In this document: positions 1-6,758 of the stretch, piece by piece
Numbering within the stretch: position 1 is the stretch's first letter
How the letters are laid out: each line of letters begins with the position of its first letter
From: Magnetominusculus dajiuhuensis
Lineage (GTDB): Bacteria; Nitrospirota; Thermodesulfovibrionia; Thermodesulfovibrionales; Magnetobacteriaceae
DNA length: 6,850 nucleotides
Assembly: GCF_046044395.1 (NCBI RefSeq)
Contig: NZ_JBJUSG010000162.1
Location: 1-6,850, forward strand
Direction of reading: 5' to 3'
Notes under the pieces: model-generated
Seen by the model: only the letters and a program-made list of their open reading frames with translations
Told to the model about the DNA's origin: nothing
Databases searched by the model: none
Position numbers and translations under genes: made by a program

Positions 1-47
1 ATAGGACATTTCTATTTTGGTAAGAATAGGACATTTCTACTTTGGTA
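1..47. repeat. Two tandem 22-bp direct repeats, period 25 bp
   Basis: Copy one (1-22) and copy two (26-47) share the core ATAGGACATTTCTA-T/C-TTTGGTA, differing only at position 15 versus 40 (T/C), with a 3-bp spacer. The first copy begins exactly at the window edge, so more copies may lie to the left. Repeats of this kind, at spacings near two helical turns, are typical of transposase-binding sites inside the ends of IS21-family elements. The repeat itself is seen directly; its role is inferred. Confidence 0.9.
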
Positions 48-61
48 CGACACCCTGTCCA
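1..61. mobile_element. Probable terminus of an IS21-like insertion sequence
   Basis: The direct repeats are followed by TACGACACCCTGTCCA, ending in CA at 60-61. Read on the other strand this segment starts TGGACAGGGTGTCG and is followed by the repeated binding-site-like motif. IS21-family elements are known for TG...CA termini with several internal repeats near each end. No transposase (istA/istB) coding sequence lies in the window, so this is either the outer end of an intact element to the left or a remnant. The exact boundary at 61 is a guess from the terminal CA; the target duplication cannot be tested because only one end is visible. Confidence 0.5.
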
Positions 62-69
62 CGGGAGTG

Positions 70-99
70 TTTACTATATGGAAATAAATGTGTTACACT
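70..99 (+). promoter_or_regulatory. Candidate sigma-70-type promoter for the ilvB operon
   Basis: An extended -10 element, TG-T-TACACT (91-99), is preceded by a weak -35, TTTACT (70-75), with an 18-bp spacer. Transcription would start near 106 and leave a leader of roughly 68 nt before ilvB. The promoter begins only about 9 bp after the presumed insertion-sequence end, so the element may have displaced original upstream control or may contribute its own promoter. Both hexamers match consensus at only four of six positions; the call rests mainly on the extended TG and the location. Confidence 0.35.
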
Positions 100-173
100 G
101 ACGCCTGTGAAAAAAATATATTGCGCGCGGCCAGCGGAATGATATGGCTGCCACGCTTCAAGGAGCATGAACT

Positions 174-1916
174 ATGAAAGTTAGCGGCGCTGAGATTGTC
201 GTAGAGTCGTTGAAGAAAGAGGGGGTTACGCACATATTCGGGTATCCCGGCGGTGTTGTCTTAAACCTCTTCGATTACCTCTATGACGCAAAAGGTATTA
301 AGCTACTTCTTACACGGCACGAACAGGGCGCCACACACATGGCGGACGGTTACGCCCGCTCAACCGGCAAAGTCGGCGTGGCGCTGGTTACGTCCGGCCC
401 GGGCGCTACAAACACCGTAACGGGCATCGCCACGGCCGCAATGGACTCCATCCCCATCGTGGTTTTAACTGGTCAGGTTCCCACTATGCTTATCGGCAAT
501 GACGCCTTTCAGGAGGCGGACATCGTAGGAATCACACGCCCGTGTACAAAGTACAACTATCTGGTAAAAAACATAGACGACCTTGCCGACACTATCAGGG
601 AGGCGTTTCATATCGCTTCTACCGGCAGGCCCGGCCCGGTGCTTATTGACCTGCCACGTGATATTTCAGCCGGAATGGGGAATTTTAACTGGCCGGAGAA
701 AGTCCAGATTCGCAGCTATAACCCGACCGTAGAGGGTAACAGGAAGATGATTGAAAAGGCCGCTGAGGAGATTGCCAAATCGAAAAAGCCGGTGATTATC
801 GCAGGGGGCGGCGTAATCCTCTCCAACGCCTCGGAAGACCTCAGAGAGCTGGCCGAGTTAACACAGATACCTGTCACTACCACCCTCATGGGGATAGGCA
901 GTTTCCCGTCGGTACATCCGCTGTCTTTGGGGATGCCCGGTATGCACGGCACATATTACGCTAATATGGCAATTCAGGAGTCTGACCTTATAGTGGCGGT
1001 AGGCATGAGGTTTGATGACAGGGTCACAGGCAAGATTTCGGCCTTTGCCCCCAACGCCACTATCGTGCATATAGACATTGACCCCACGTCAATCAGAAAA
1101 AATGTGCATGTGGATATTCCTATCGTAGGGGATTCGAAAAATGTCCTTACGACACTGAATCAAATCGTTAAAGCCGGGCAAAAGACGCAGTGGGGCGAGA
1201 TAAGAAAGGCATGGCTTAAGCAGCTCGACGATTGGAAAGAACTGAAACCTATGTGTTACAGGTACTCAGATACGATTATAAAACCCCAGTTCGTAATAGA
1301 AAAACTCTACGAGGCCACCGGCGGAGACGCCATAATCACCACAGAGGTGGGACAGAATCAGATGTGGGCGGCACAGTTTTTTAAATTCGACAAGCCGCGT
1401 ACGTTTCTGTCATCCGGGGGGCTGGGCACAATGGGTTATGGATTCCCTGCGGCAATAGGCGCCCAGGTTGCATTTCCGGATAAGACCGTTATTGACATAG
1501 CCGGTGACGGCAGCATTCAGATGAACATACAGGAGCTGGCCACGGCGGTAGTCTATGAACTCCCCGTAAAGGTGGCAATCCTCAACAACCGCTACCTCGG
1601 CATGGTCAGGCAGTGGCAGGAGCTGTTCTTCAAAGAGAGATACTCACATAGCCATCTGAACACGGTGCCGGATTTTGTCAAGGTCGCCGAGGCATACTCG
1701 GCGGTGGGGCTGCGCGCCGAGAAGCCATCAGAGGTGGAGCCGGTAATCAGGGAGGCGCTGAAGACTAAAAAACCAGTATTCATGGACTTCGTGATTGATT
1801 GGAAGGAGAAGGTATTTCCGATGGTTCCCGCGGGTGCGGCGATTGACCAGATGATGTTCGACGAGGAAGAACCGAAAAAGGAAGCCAGGCATAAGAAACT
1901 TAAGGCCGTTAAATAG
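174..1916 (+). CDS. ilvB: Acetolactate synthase (AHAS) large catalytic subunit
   Basis: This 580-residue protein makes 2-acetolactate from two pyruvates, or 2-aceto-2-hydroxybutyrate from pyruvate plus 2-oxobutyrate, the first common step of valine, leucine and isoleucine synthesis. It shows the usual three-domain order: an N-terminal pyrimidine-binding domain (about 1-170) with the catalytic Glu50 in RHEQGA, a central FAD-type domain (about 190-330) containing the AHAS signature RFDDRVTG, and a C-terminal ThDP/Mg domain (about 380-545) with GDGS at 444-447 and Asn471/472 completing the metal motif. Trp481 in MVRQWQ is the classic herbicide-site tryptophan. Length is normal and no key residue is missing; the tail is Lys-rich. 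AAGGAG (160-165), 8 nt before the ATG, supports the start. The regulatory subunit gene follows after 10 nt. Identification is secure; the anabolic role is inferred from the FAD-type motifs and the ilvN partner. Confidence 0.97.
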   Translation: MKVSGAEIVVESLKKEGVTHIFGYPGGVVLNLFDYLYDAKGIKLLLTRHEQGATHMADGYARSTGKVGVALVTSGPGATNTVTGIATAAMDSIPIVVLTGQVPTMLIGNDAFQEADIVGITRPCTKYNYLVKNIDDLADTIREAFHIASTGRPGPVLIDLPRDISAGMGNFNWPEKVQIRSYNPTVEGNRKMIEKAAEEIAKSKKPVIIAGGGVILSNASEDLRELAELTQIPVTTTLMGIGSFPSVHPLSLGMPGMHGTYYANMAIQESDLIVAVGMRFDDRVTGKISAFAPNATIVHIDIDPTSIRKNVHVDIPIVGDSKNVLTTLNQIVKAGQKTQWGEIRKAWLKQLDDWKELKPMCYRYSDTIIKPQFVIEKLYEATGGDAIITTEVGQNQMWAAQFFKFDKPRTFLSSGGLGTMGYGFPAAIGAQVAFPDKTVIDIAGDGSIQMNIQELATAVVYELPVKVAILNNRYLGMVRQWQELFFKERYSHSHLNTVPDFVKVAEAYSAVGLRAEKPSEVEPVIREALKTKKPVFMDFVIDWKEKVFPMVPAGAAIDQMMFDEEEPKKEARHKKLKAVK

Positions 1917-1926
1917 AGGAGCTGTT

Positions 1927-2412
1927 ATGAGACATACGATATCTGTGCAGGTAGAAAACAAGTTCGGCGTACTTTCAAGGGTTGCCGGGCTTTTCAGCGG
2001 ACGCGGCTATAATATTGAGAGCATCTCCGTTGGGGAGACCCTCGACCCTAAGATCTCCGTAATGACTATCGTCACAAGGGGAGAAAATCAGATTGTCGAG
2101 CAAATCAACAAACAGTTGAATAAGCTGATAGACGTGATAAAGGTACAGGACCTATTTGATGTTGACCACGTTGAAAGAGAGATGGTACTGATTAAAATAG
2201 CGCCGCCGCAGGAGCAAAAGGCCGAAGTGCTGCGGCTTGCCGAGATATTCAGAGGCAGGGTAGTGGACTCAAGCCCCAAGACCTATACGATAGAGATAAC
2301 GGGGGATGAGAAAAAAATAGAGGCATTCCTTGAGCTTGTCAAACCGATGGGTGTGAAGGAGTTCGTCCGCTCAGGGAAGATTGCCATAGCGCGGGAAAAA
2401 TCCAGGGCATAA
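1927..2412 (+). CDS. ilvN: Acetolactate synthase small (regulatory) subunit
   Basis: At 161 residues this is the long, IlvH-like form of the small subunit, which activates the catalytic subunit and confers feedback inhibition by valine. The N-terminal ACT domain (about 2-76) contains ENKFGVLSRVAGLFSGRGYN; Asn11, Gly14 and Asn29 line up with positions of E. coli IlvH at the valine-binding interface, so valine response is likely retained. A C-terminal ALS small-subunit domain (about 82-158) with HVEREMVLIKI and EIFRGRVVDSSP follows. The Shine-Dalgarno AGAGGAG (1915-1921) overlaps the ilvB stop codon and sits 5 nt before the ATG, which points to coupled, stoichiometric expression. The usual downstream partner ilvC is absent; the next gene is a sugar-nucleotide dehydratase 42 nt away with no terminator between. 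Confidence 0.96.
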   Translation: MRHTISVQVENKFGVLSRVAGLFSGRGYNIESISVGETLDPKISVMTIVTRGENQIVEQINKQLNKLIDVIKVQDLFDVDHVEREMVLIKIAPPQEQKAEVLRLAEIFRGRVVDSSPKTYTIEITGDEKKIEAFLELVKPMGVKEFVRSGKIAIAREKSRA

Positions 2413-2454
2413 ACGGCAGTTGATAGGCTCGAAAGACAGACATGGAACTAATAT

Positions 2455-3444
2455 ATGAATTGGAAAGGCAAAAAAGTCATAGTAACCGGTGCCTGCGGCT
2501 TCATTGGGAGCCATCTGGTAGAGACCCTCGTTGGTCTGGGGGCATCGGTTCGCGCGTTTGTCTATTATAATTCCTTCAACTCATGGGGATGGATAGACAC
2601 ATTTGACGAGGAACTAAAAACAAAGATAGACATTTACTGCGGCGACATCAGAGACGCCTATAACGTCAGAGACGCCCTTGAAGGCATGGACATAGTCTTT
2701 CACCTTGCCGCGCTGATTGCCATACCGTATTCCTATATCGCCCCCGGCTCATACGTAAAGACCAACATAGAGGGGACATTGAACATCGTTCAGGCAGCGA
2801 AGGATTTTAATACACAGCGTATTATTCACACATCCACGAGTGAGGTATATGGCACGGCCAGATACGTCCCGATAGACGAGGGGCATCCGCTTCAGGGACA
2901 ATCCCCCTACTCAGCGACAAAAATCGGCGCTGACGCCATAGCGGAGAGTTTCTTCAGGGCATTTGGGCTTCCAGTCACCATCGTGCGGCCATTTAACACA
3001 TACGGGCCGAGGCAGTCGGCACGCGCCATAATCCCGACAATAATTACGCAGATTGAGGCCGGGGCGAAGAAGATAAAATTAGGCTCTCAGCACCCCACAA
3101 GGGATTTTACGTTTGTAAAGGACACCGTATCGGCCATGATTGCCCTTGCGGAGACGGAGGCGTCAATCGGCACAGTGACAAACATCGGCTCGAATTTTGA
3201 GATCAGCATAGGCGGTCTCGCCTCAAAGATAATGGAATTGATGGGCGCCAACCTAACCATAGAGTTCGACGAAAAAAGGGCAAGGCCGTCAAACAGCGAA
3301 GTGGAAAGGCTATGGGCGGACACCACGAGGCTTGCCGCAACAGGTTGGCAGCCCTCCTATTCACTTGACTCTGGCCTCAGTGAGACGATTCAGTGGATAA
3401 GAAAAAACATCAACACATATAAGGCCGACATTTATAATGTCTGA
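2455..3444 (+). CDS. legB: LegB-like NDP-sugar 4,6-dehydratase (extended SDR)
   Basis: This 329-residue protein is an extended short-chain dehydrogenase/reductase. It has the dinucleotide-binding motif GACGFIG (12-18), the active-site stretch HTSTSEVYG (125-133) with Thr128 and Glu130 where 4,6-dehydratases keep their Thr and Glu, and the YxxxK pair Tyr152/Lys156 in SPYSATK. The segments YNSFNSWGW, PFNTYGPRQSARA, HPTRDFTFVKD and SEVERLWAD match, from memory, the family annotated as LegB, which converts an NDP-N-acetylglucosamine (GDP-linked in Campylobacter) to the 4-keto-6-deoxy form on the way to legionaminic acid. The dehydratase class is well supported; the exact substrate is not, because the other legionaminic genes are absent here. 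The start is preceded only by a weak GGAA. The 3' end overlaps the next gene by 8 nt. Confidence 0.82.
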   Translation: MNWKGKKVIVTGACGFIGSHLVETLVGLGASVRAFVYYNSFNSWGWIDTFDEELKTKIDIYCGDIRDAYNVRDALEGMDIVFHLAALIAIPYSYIAPGSYVKTNIEGTLNIVQAAKDFNTQRIIHTSTSEVYGTARYVPIDEGHPLQGQSPYSATKIGADAIAESFFRAFGLPVTIVRPFNTYGPRQSARAIIPTIITQIEAGAKKIKLGSQHPTRDFTFVKDTVSAMIALAETEASIGTVTNIGSNFEISIGGLASKIMELMGANLTIEFDEKRARPSNSEVERLWADTTRLAATGWQPSYSLDSGLSETIQWIRKNINTYKADIYNV

Positions 3445-4159
3445 CAAGTGTTCCTCCCCGCGCAAAAAGGCCGTGATAATGGCCGGTGGTGCAGGTGTGC
3501 GCCTCAGGCCGTACACGTTTATCCTGCCCAAGCCCCTGCTGCCCGTTGGGGAGACAACGGTGCTTGACCATATTGTTGATTGCCTCAGGGCCTCCGGCTT
3601 CGGCGATGTCTACATCTCCGTGAACTACAAGGCACGGGAGTTTGAGGGATGGCTTGAGAGCCGCAAGGCGGACGGCATGACGGTGCGCCTTTATAAAGAA
3701 CCCAGAAAACTTGGCACGGCAGGCTCAATTGGCATCATCAGGGGGCAGCTTACTGAGCCGTTTTGTGTCGTAAACGGGGATTTGATAATGAATGTCCCCC
3801 TTGATAAGATGTACCTGCGCCATATGGAGACAAACGCGGACGTCACTATCGGCATAAAAGGCTATCAATTCACTATTCCCTATGCCGTTGTCAGTAAAGA
3901 CGGCGATGGGCTGTTAGAGACGATAACAGAAAAACCCTCGTATGATTTCTTTATAAACGCCGGTATATATGTATTGAGCCAATCCGTGTTTAAGCACATA
4001 CCGGAGGACGACCCGCTTGACATGCCTGAGCTGATAGACGCGGTAAGAAAAGACGGCGGCCGTATCTACGTCTATGACATTGGTGAGCGCTGGCTTGATA
4101 TTGGACGCATCTCGGACTACGAAAAGGCCGTAGAGCTGATAAACCAATGGAAGGCGTAA
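3437..4159 (+). CDS. Sugar-1-phosphate nucleotidyltransferase
   Basis: This 240-residue protein belongs to the NTP-transferase family that joins a sugar-1-phosphate to an NTP, releasing pyrophosphate and giving the NDP-sugar. The N-terminus shows the nucleotide-binding signature GGAGVRLRPYT (17-27), followed by PKPLLPVG with the substrate-contacting Lys32. NGD with Asp115 is the expected metal-binding aspartate, and WLDIGRISDY near the C-terminus is the common family ending. It is a bare catalytic domain: there is no left-handed beta-helix acyltransferase domain and no CBS pair, unlike GlmU or Campylobacter PtmE. Base choice cannot be read from sequence; GTP is plausible given the LegB-like neighbour, CTP or UTP are possible. 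The ATG lies inside the 3' end of the dehydratase gene (8-nt overlap) with only a distant AAGG upstream; Met15 is an alternative but would leave almost nothing before the GG motif. Confidence 0.88.
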   Translation: MSDKCSSPRKKAVIMAGGAGVRLRPYTFILPKPLLPVGETTVLDHIVDCLRASGFGDVYISVNYKAREFEGWLESRKADGMTVRLYKEPRKLGTAGSIGIIRGQLTEPFCVVNGDLIMNVPLDKMYLRHMETNADVTIGIKGYQFTIPYAVVSKDGDGLLETITEKPSYDFFINAGIYVLSQSVFKHIPEDDPLDMPELIDAVRKDGGRIYVYDIGERWLDIGRISDYEKAVELINQWKA

Positions 4160-5025
4160 CAAGCGTACTGGTAACGGGAAGCGGCGGGTTTGTGGGACGT
4201 GCCCTCGTGAAAAAACTGAGGGAAAACGGCGCTGATGTCGAAGAGTTTGATATAACAGACGGCCGAGACGCCACAGATTTTAAGTCATTTAACGCGCTGA
4301 AAAGAGTTGACACCGTGGTACACCTTGCGGCTAGGACATTCGTCCCCGACGCGTTTGAAAACCCCGCCCGCGTGTATCGGGAAAACATAGGCGGTACACT
4401 AAATGTCCTCGAATATTGCCGCCTGAATTCGATAAAGAAAATCGTCTACGCAAGTTCCTATGTCTATGGAAGGCCAGAGCGGCTGCCGATTGACGAGAGG
4501 CACGCTACCGGCATTCAAAACCCCTACGGCAGGAGTAAACTAATCGGAGAGGCGCTCTGCAGAGGATACTACGAGGACTACGGCATAGTTCCTGTTATCT
4601 TCAGGCCATTTAATATCTACGGCCCGGGACAGGGCAGGGACTTTCTGATACCCTCATTAATAAGACAGTGCTTGTCCACCTCGGACACCATCGTGGTGAA
4701 AGACCTGTTGCCAAGGCGCGACTATGTCTACATAGACGACGTGACAGAGGCATACCTGTACGCCGTTTTCAATTATAAATGCACATCTCCCGAAATATTT
4801 AACATAGGCTCAGGGACAAGTTACTCTGTGCGTGAGTTAATAGATAGACTCCAAAGTATCTGCCGCACTGACAAAAAAATAATATCAGAAGGACAGGCGA
4901 GAAAAAACGAGATCCCCGACTGCACGGCAGACACTGATAAGATAAGCAGGGCCTTTGGCTGGACGGTGAAATGCGGCATAGACGAGGGCCTGAGGGAAAC
5001 TGTTTCAAAGGCGGCACCGCTATGA
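4147..5025 (+). CDS. NAD-dependent epimerase/reductase (extended SDR)
   Basis: A second extended SDR, 292 residues. The Rossmann motif GSGGFVG (11-17) and an acidic residue near the end of the second strand (EEFDITD) favour NAD. The active site has SSYVYG (103-108) and Tyr127/Lys131 in NPYGRSK. It lacks the Thr-x-Glu of the upstream dehydratase (here Ser-Tyr-Val), so it is more likely a C4 epimerase or a 4-keto reductase of the WcaG/RMD/GalE type than another dehydratase. FRPFNIYGPGQG and RRDYVYIDDV are standard NDP-sugar SDR signatures. Its natural role would be to reduce or epimerise the product of the LegB-like enzyme. It overlaps the nucleotidyltransferase by 13 nt and the glycosyltransferase by about 4 nt (ATGA-type junction), consistent with translational coupling. 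Substrate and stereochemistry are unknown. Confidence 0.85.
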   Translation: MEGVTSVLVTGSGGFVGRALVKKLRENGADVEEFDITDGRDATDFKSFNALKRVDTVVHLAARTFVPDAFENPARVYRENIGGTLNVLEYCRLNSIKKIVYASSYVYGRPERLPIDERHATGIQNPYGRSKLIGEALCRGYYEDYGIVPVIFRPFNIYGPGQGRDFLIPSLIRQCLSTSDTIVVKDLLPRRDYVYIDDVTEAYLYAVFNYKCTSPEIFNIGSGTSYSVRELIDRLQSICRTDKKIISEGQARKNEIPDCTADTDKISRAFGWTVKCGIDEGLRETVSKAAPL

Positions 5026-6155
5026 TGAAAATAAAGGTATTTTTTCTCATCCAAACCCTTGACACAGGCGGGGCGGAGAGGCAGTTGATAGAGCTGGTAA
5101 AGGCGCTCGACAAGGACAGGTTTGCAGTAACTGTGGGGGCGTTTTACGGCGGCGGGGCGTTTCAATCAGAGCTTGAAGGCGTCAACGGTGTTCGTGTCAT
5201 GTCCTTTGGCCAAAGGGGCAGATGGGACCCTGTGCCAATTTTTCGTATATTGAAAGAGGCACTCAGAATAAGACCAGATATAGTTCACGGGTACATGGGG
5301 GTTGCAAATGAGATAGCCGCTCTGGTTGGAAGGGCGGTTGGGGCAAAGGTGGTATGGGGGCTGTTGTCGTCGGACATGGATTTTTCGTTGTATCATTGGG
5401 TATCGGGGTTTATGTTTAAGGTGGGGGCGGCACTTTCGCGCGTACCGGATTTGATAATAGCCAACTCGGAGGCTGGCAGGAGGCATCACACCTCCAGCGG
5501 CTACCACGCGGCGCGCATGATAGTCATCCATAACGGCATTGACACCGAACGATTCAGGCCGATAGAAGGCGCTAAGCAGGCGCAGAGGCGGCAGTGGAAT
5601 ATCCCCCAGGGGACGAAACTAATCGGAATATTCGGCAGGCTTGACCCGATAAAAGACCACCGGACGTTTTTGCAGGCGGCGGCAATCCTGAGCGCGCAAC
5701 GCCCTGATGTGCGATTTGTATGTGTGGGGTCGGGCGAAAAGGAATTCGCCCAGGGCCTGAAAAACGAGGCCAGTGAGGGCGCACTTGATGGTAAGGTCAT
5801 CTGGGCCGGCTGGGTGGATGACATAATCGGGGCATATAATGCGATGGACATAGTGGCGTCGTCGTCAATAAGTGAAGGGCTGTCAAACGTTATCTGCGAG
5901 GCGATGGCCTGTGGTGTGCCGTGTGTTGTTACGGATGTTGGGGATTCAGGGTTGATTGTAGGCGGCACGGGAGTTGCTGTGGCAAAAAAAGACCCGGCCG
6001 CTATGGCAGAGGCATGGAATACGATGCTGAATTGGCCGGAGGCTAAAATGTCTGAGTGCCGCACCATGGCGCGCACCAGAATCGAAGACTTTTTTAGTGC
6101 CAGACAAATGTCGGCAAAGACAGAGGCCGCCCTTATAAAACTGGTCGGAGTTTAG
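5022..6155 (+). CDS. GT4-family glycosyltransferase
   Basis: A GT-B fold, retaining glycosyltransferase of about 377 residues that would move a sugar from an NDP donor onto a glycan or lipid-linked acceptor at the inner face of the membrane. The N-terminal acceptor domain opens with FFLIQTLDTGGAERQLIEL, the glycine-rich GGAE motif of GT4 enzymes. The C-terminal donor domain has GRLDPIKDH (205-213; Arg206 and Lys211 are the phosphate-binding pair) and the EX7E motif SEGLSNVICEA (Glu285 and Glu293). No signal peptide or clear transmembrane segment is seen. The start is set at the ATGATG overlapping the upstream TGA, behind AAGGCGG (5008-5014); the frame is open further upstream to 4971, but that extension (MRHRRGPEGN...) precedes the natural first beta strand. 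ATG 5025 is an equally possible start, one residue shorter. As last gene of the row it probably uses the sugar made by its neighbours. Confidence 0.92.
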   Translation: MMKIKVFFLIQTLDTGGAERQLIELVKALDKDRFAVTVGAFYGGGAFQSELEGVNGVRVMSFGQRGRWDPVPIFRILKEALRIRPDIVHGYMGVANEIAALVGRAVGAKVVWGLLSSDMDFSLYHWVSGFMFKVGAALSRVPDLIIANSEAGRRHHTSSGYHAARMIVIHNGIDTERFRPIEGAKQAQRRQWNIPQGTKLIGIFGRLDPIKDHRTFLQAAAILSAQRPDVRFVCVGSGEKEFAQGLKNEASEGALDGKVIWAGWVDDIIGAYNAMDIVASSSISEGLSNVICEAMACGVPCVVTDVGDSGLIVGGTGVAVAKKDPAAMAEAWNTMLNWPEAKMSECRTMARTRIEDFFSARQMSAKTEAALIKLVGV

Positions 6156-6180
6156 CCCCGTACGCTTGAAAGTTTTACTA

Positions 6181-6203
6181 TAAGTCTGGCAACTTAATTT
6201 TTT
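6181..6203 (+). terminator. Weak candidate terminator after the operon
   Basis: TAAGT (6181-6185) pairs with ACTTA (6192-6196) around a 6-nt loop, and a run of six T (6198-6203) follows after one A. It sits about 25 bp after the glycosyltransferase stop, where a terminator is expected, and before the convergent hicA gene. The stem is only 5 bp and AT-rich, so it is weak as an intrinsic terminator. A wider AAAGTT (6169-6174) / AACTTT (6211-6216) pair brackets it and could add stability. Confidence 0.3.
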
Positions 6204-6224
6204 GTAGCTCAACTTTAACGTATG

Positions 6225-6482
6225 TTATGAATATGTTAGAATTTTTAGTTTTACTAAATCTTCTTCTGTCCAACATGCTTGCTCTTCAATGATAGCTTTT
6301 AATGTTTTTATGTTAAAAGTTCTCCCTGGGGTATGATAAGGAATAGTTACTTTTCTCCCATCTGGATGAAAATAGCGTTTATGGCTTCCTTTTTGATGAC
6401 GCAAATAAAAGCCATCCTTCAAAAGCGCACTTACAATATGTTGAGCGTTAAGGCTGCGAAGTCGTTTGTAGTCAAGAGGCAT
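6225..6482 (-). CDS. hicA: HicA-family mRNA interferase toxin
   Basis: An 85-residue basic protein of the HicA family, small dsRBD-like ribonucleases that cleave mRNA and are blocked by HicB. The core fits the family: a helix with IVSALLKDGFYLRHQ, then the catalytic motif KGSHKRYFHPDG with His34, then RKVTIPYH and a C-terminal helix (KTLKAIIEEQACWTEEDLVKL). Both ends appear complete and the catalytic His is present, so the toxin should be active. The ATG lies 3 nt after the antitoxin stop, with AGG inside the end of hicB serving as a weak ribosome-binding site, so its translation is probably coupled to hicB. It is convergent with the sugar operon and more AT-rich than it. The antitoxin-then-toxin order is the reverse of E. 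coli hicAB but known in other hic loci. Confidence 0.88.
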   Translation of the reverse strand: MPLDYKRLRSLNAQHIVSALLKDGFYLRHQKGSHKRYFHPDGRKVTIPYHTPGRTFNIKTLKAIIEEQACWTEEDLVKLKILTYS

Positions 6483-6485
6483 GAA

Positions 6486-6758
6486 TTAGCCTGAGACAGC
6501 TACTTTAACTTCCACATTAGAGTATATTTTAACATCTTCTTCAGGTATTTGCTTACCATCCTCAATTAGTTCTTCTACTATCATTTCTACGACTTCCTGA
6601 ATATTTCTCAGAGCGTCTCCCTGAGTGCTTCCGCAGGTTGAGGCTCCCTCGGCTCTTAGAATAGGACAATAGGCAAACCATTCGTTTTCGTCCGGCTCAA
6701 CCACAACGGTAAAGACATAAGTTTTGTCTTTATTTAGTTTTATCGCATGATTGGTCAT
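6486..6758 (-). CDS. hicB: HicB-family antitoxin, short form
   Basis: A partial RNase H-like HicB protein that would bind and neutralise HicA. TYVFTVVVEPDENEWFAYCPILRAEGASTCGSTQGDALRNIQEVVEMIVEEL follows the HicB pattern (beta strand, D/E-rich turn, AYCP, a small-residue/Gly turn, G-T/S-x-x-x-AL-NI, acidic helix). I place the start at ATG 6756-6758, giving 90 residues; the frame stays open to a GTG at 6822-6824 (112 residues) directly after a TAG, but the added 22 residues do not resemble HicB and that GTG has no spaced Shine-Dalgarno. The protein ends in YSNVEVKVAVSG with no helix-turn-helix or ribbon-helix-helix, so autorepression would need another domain or protein. It is the first gene of the pair and may be leaderless. 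Confidence 0.84.
   Translation of the reverse strand: MTNHAIKLNKDKTYVFTVVVEPDENEWFAYCPILRAEGASTCGSTQGDALRNIQEVVEMIVEELIEDGKQIPEEDVKIYSNVEVKVAVSG

Noticed and set aside
78..101. Seven-residue peptide MEINVLH as an ilv leader peptide
   Set aside because: It contains Ile, Val and Leu but lies across the candidate -10 element, upstream of the predicted transcription start, with no ribosome-binding site or attenuator structure.
3990..4388. 132-codon antisense open frame across the nucleotidyltransferase/SDR junction
   Set aside because: Low-complexity Ser/Arg-rich translation with no motif; both strands cannot easily code here and the sense genes have clear active-site motifs.
4971..5021. N-terminal extension of the glycosyltransferase to ATG 4971
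   Set aside because: The extra 17 residues are encoded by sequence already coding for the end of the second SDR, precede the expected first beta strand, and the ATGATG at 5022 has a better ribosome-binding site and the usual ATGA-type overlap.
5501..6076. 191-codon open frame antisense to the glycosyltransferase
   Set aside because: It lies wholly inside a well-supported gene on the other strand, shows no recognisable domain, and is explained by codon bias of the sense gene.
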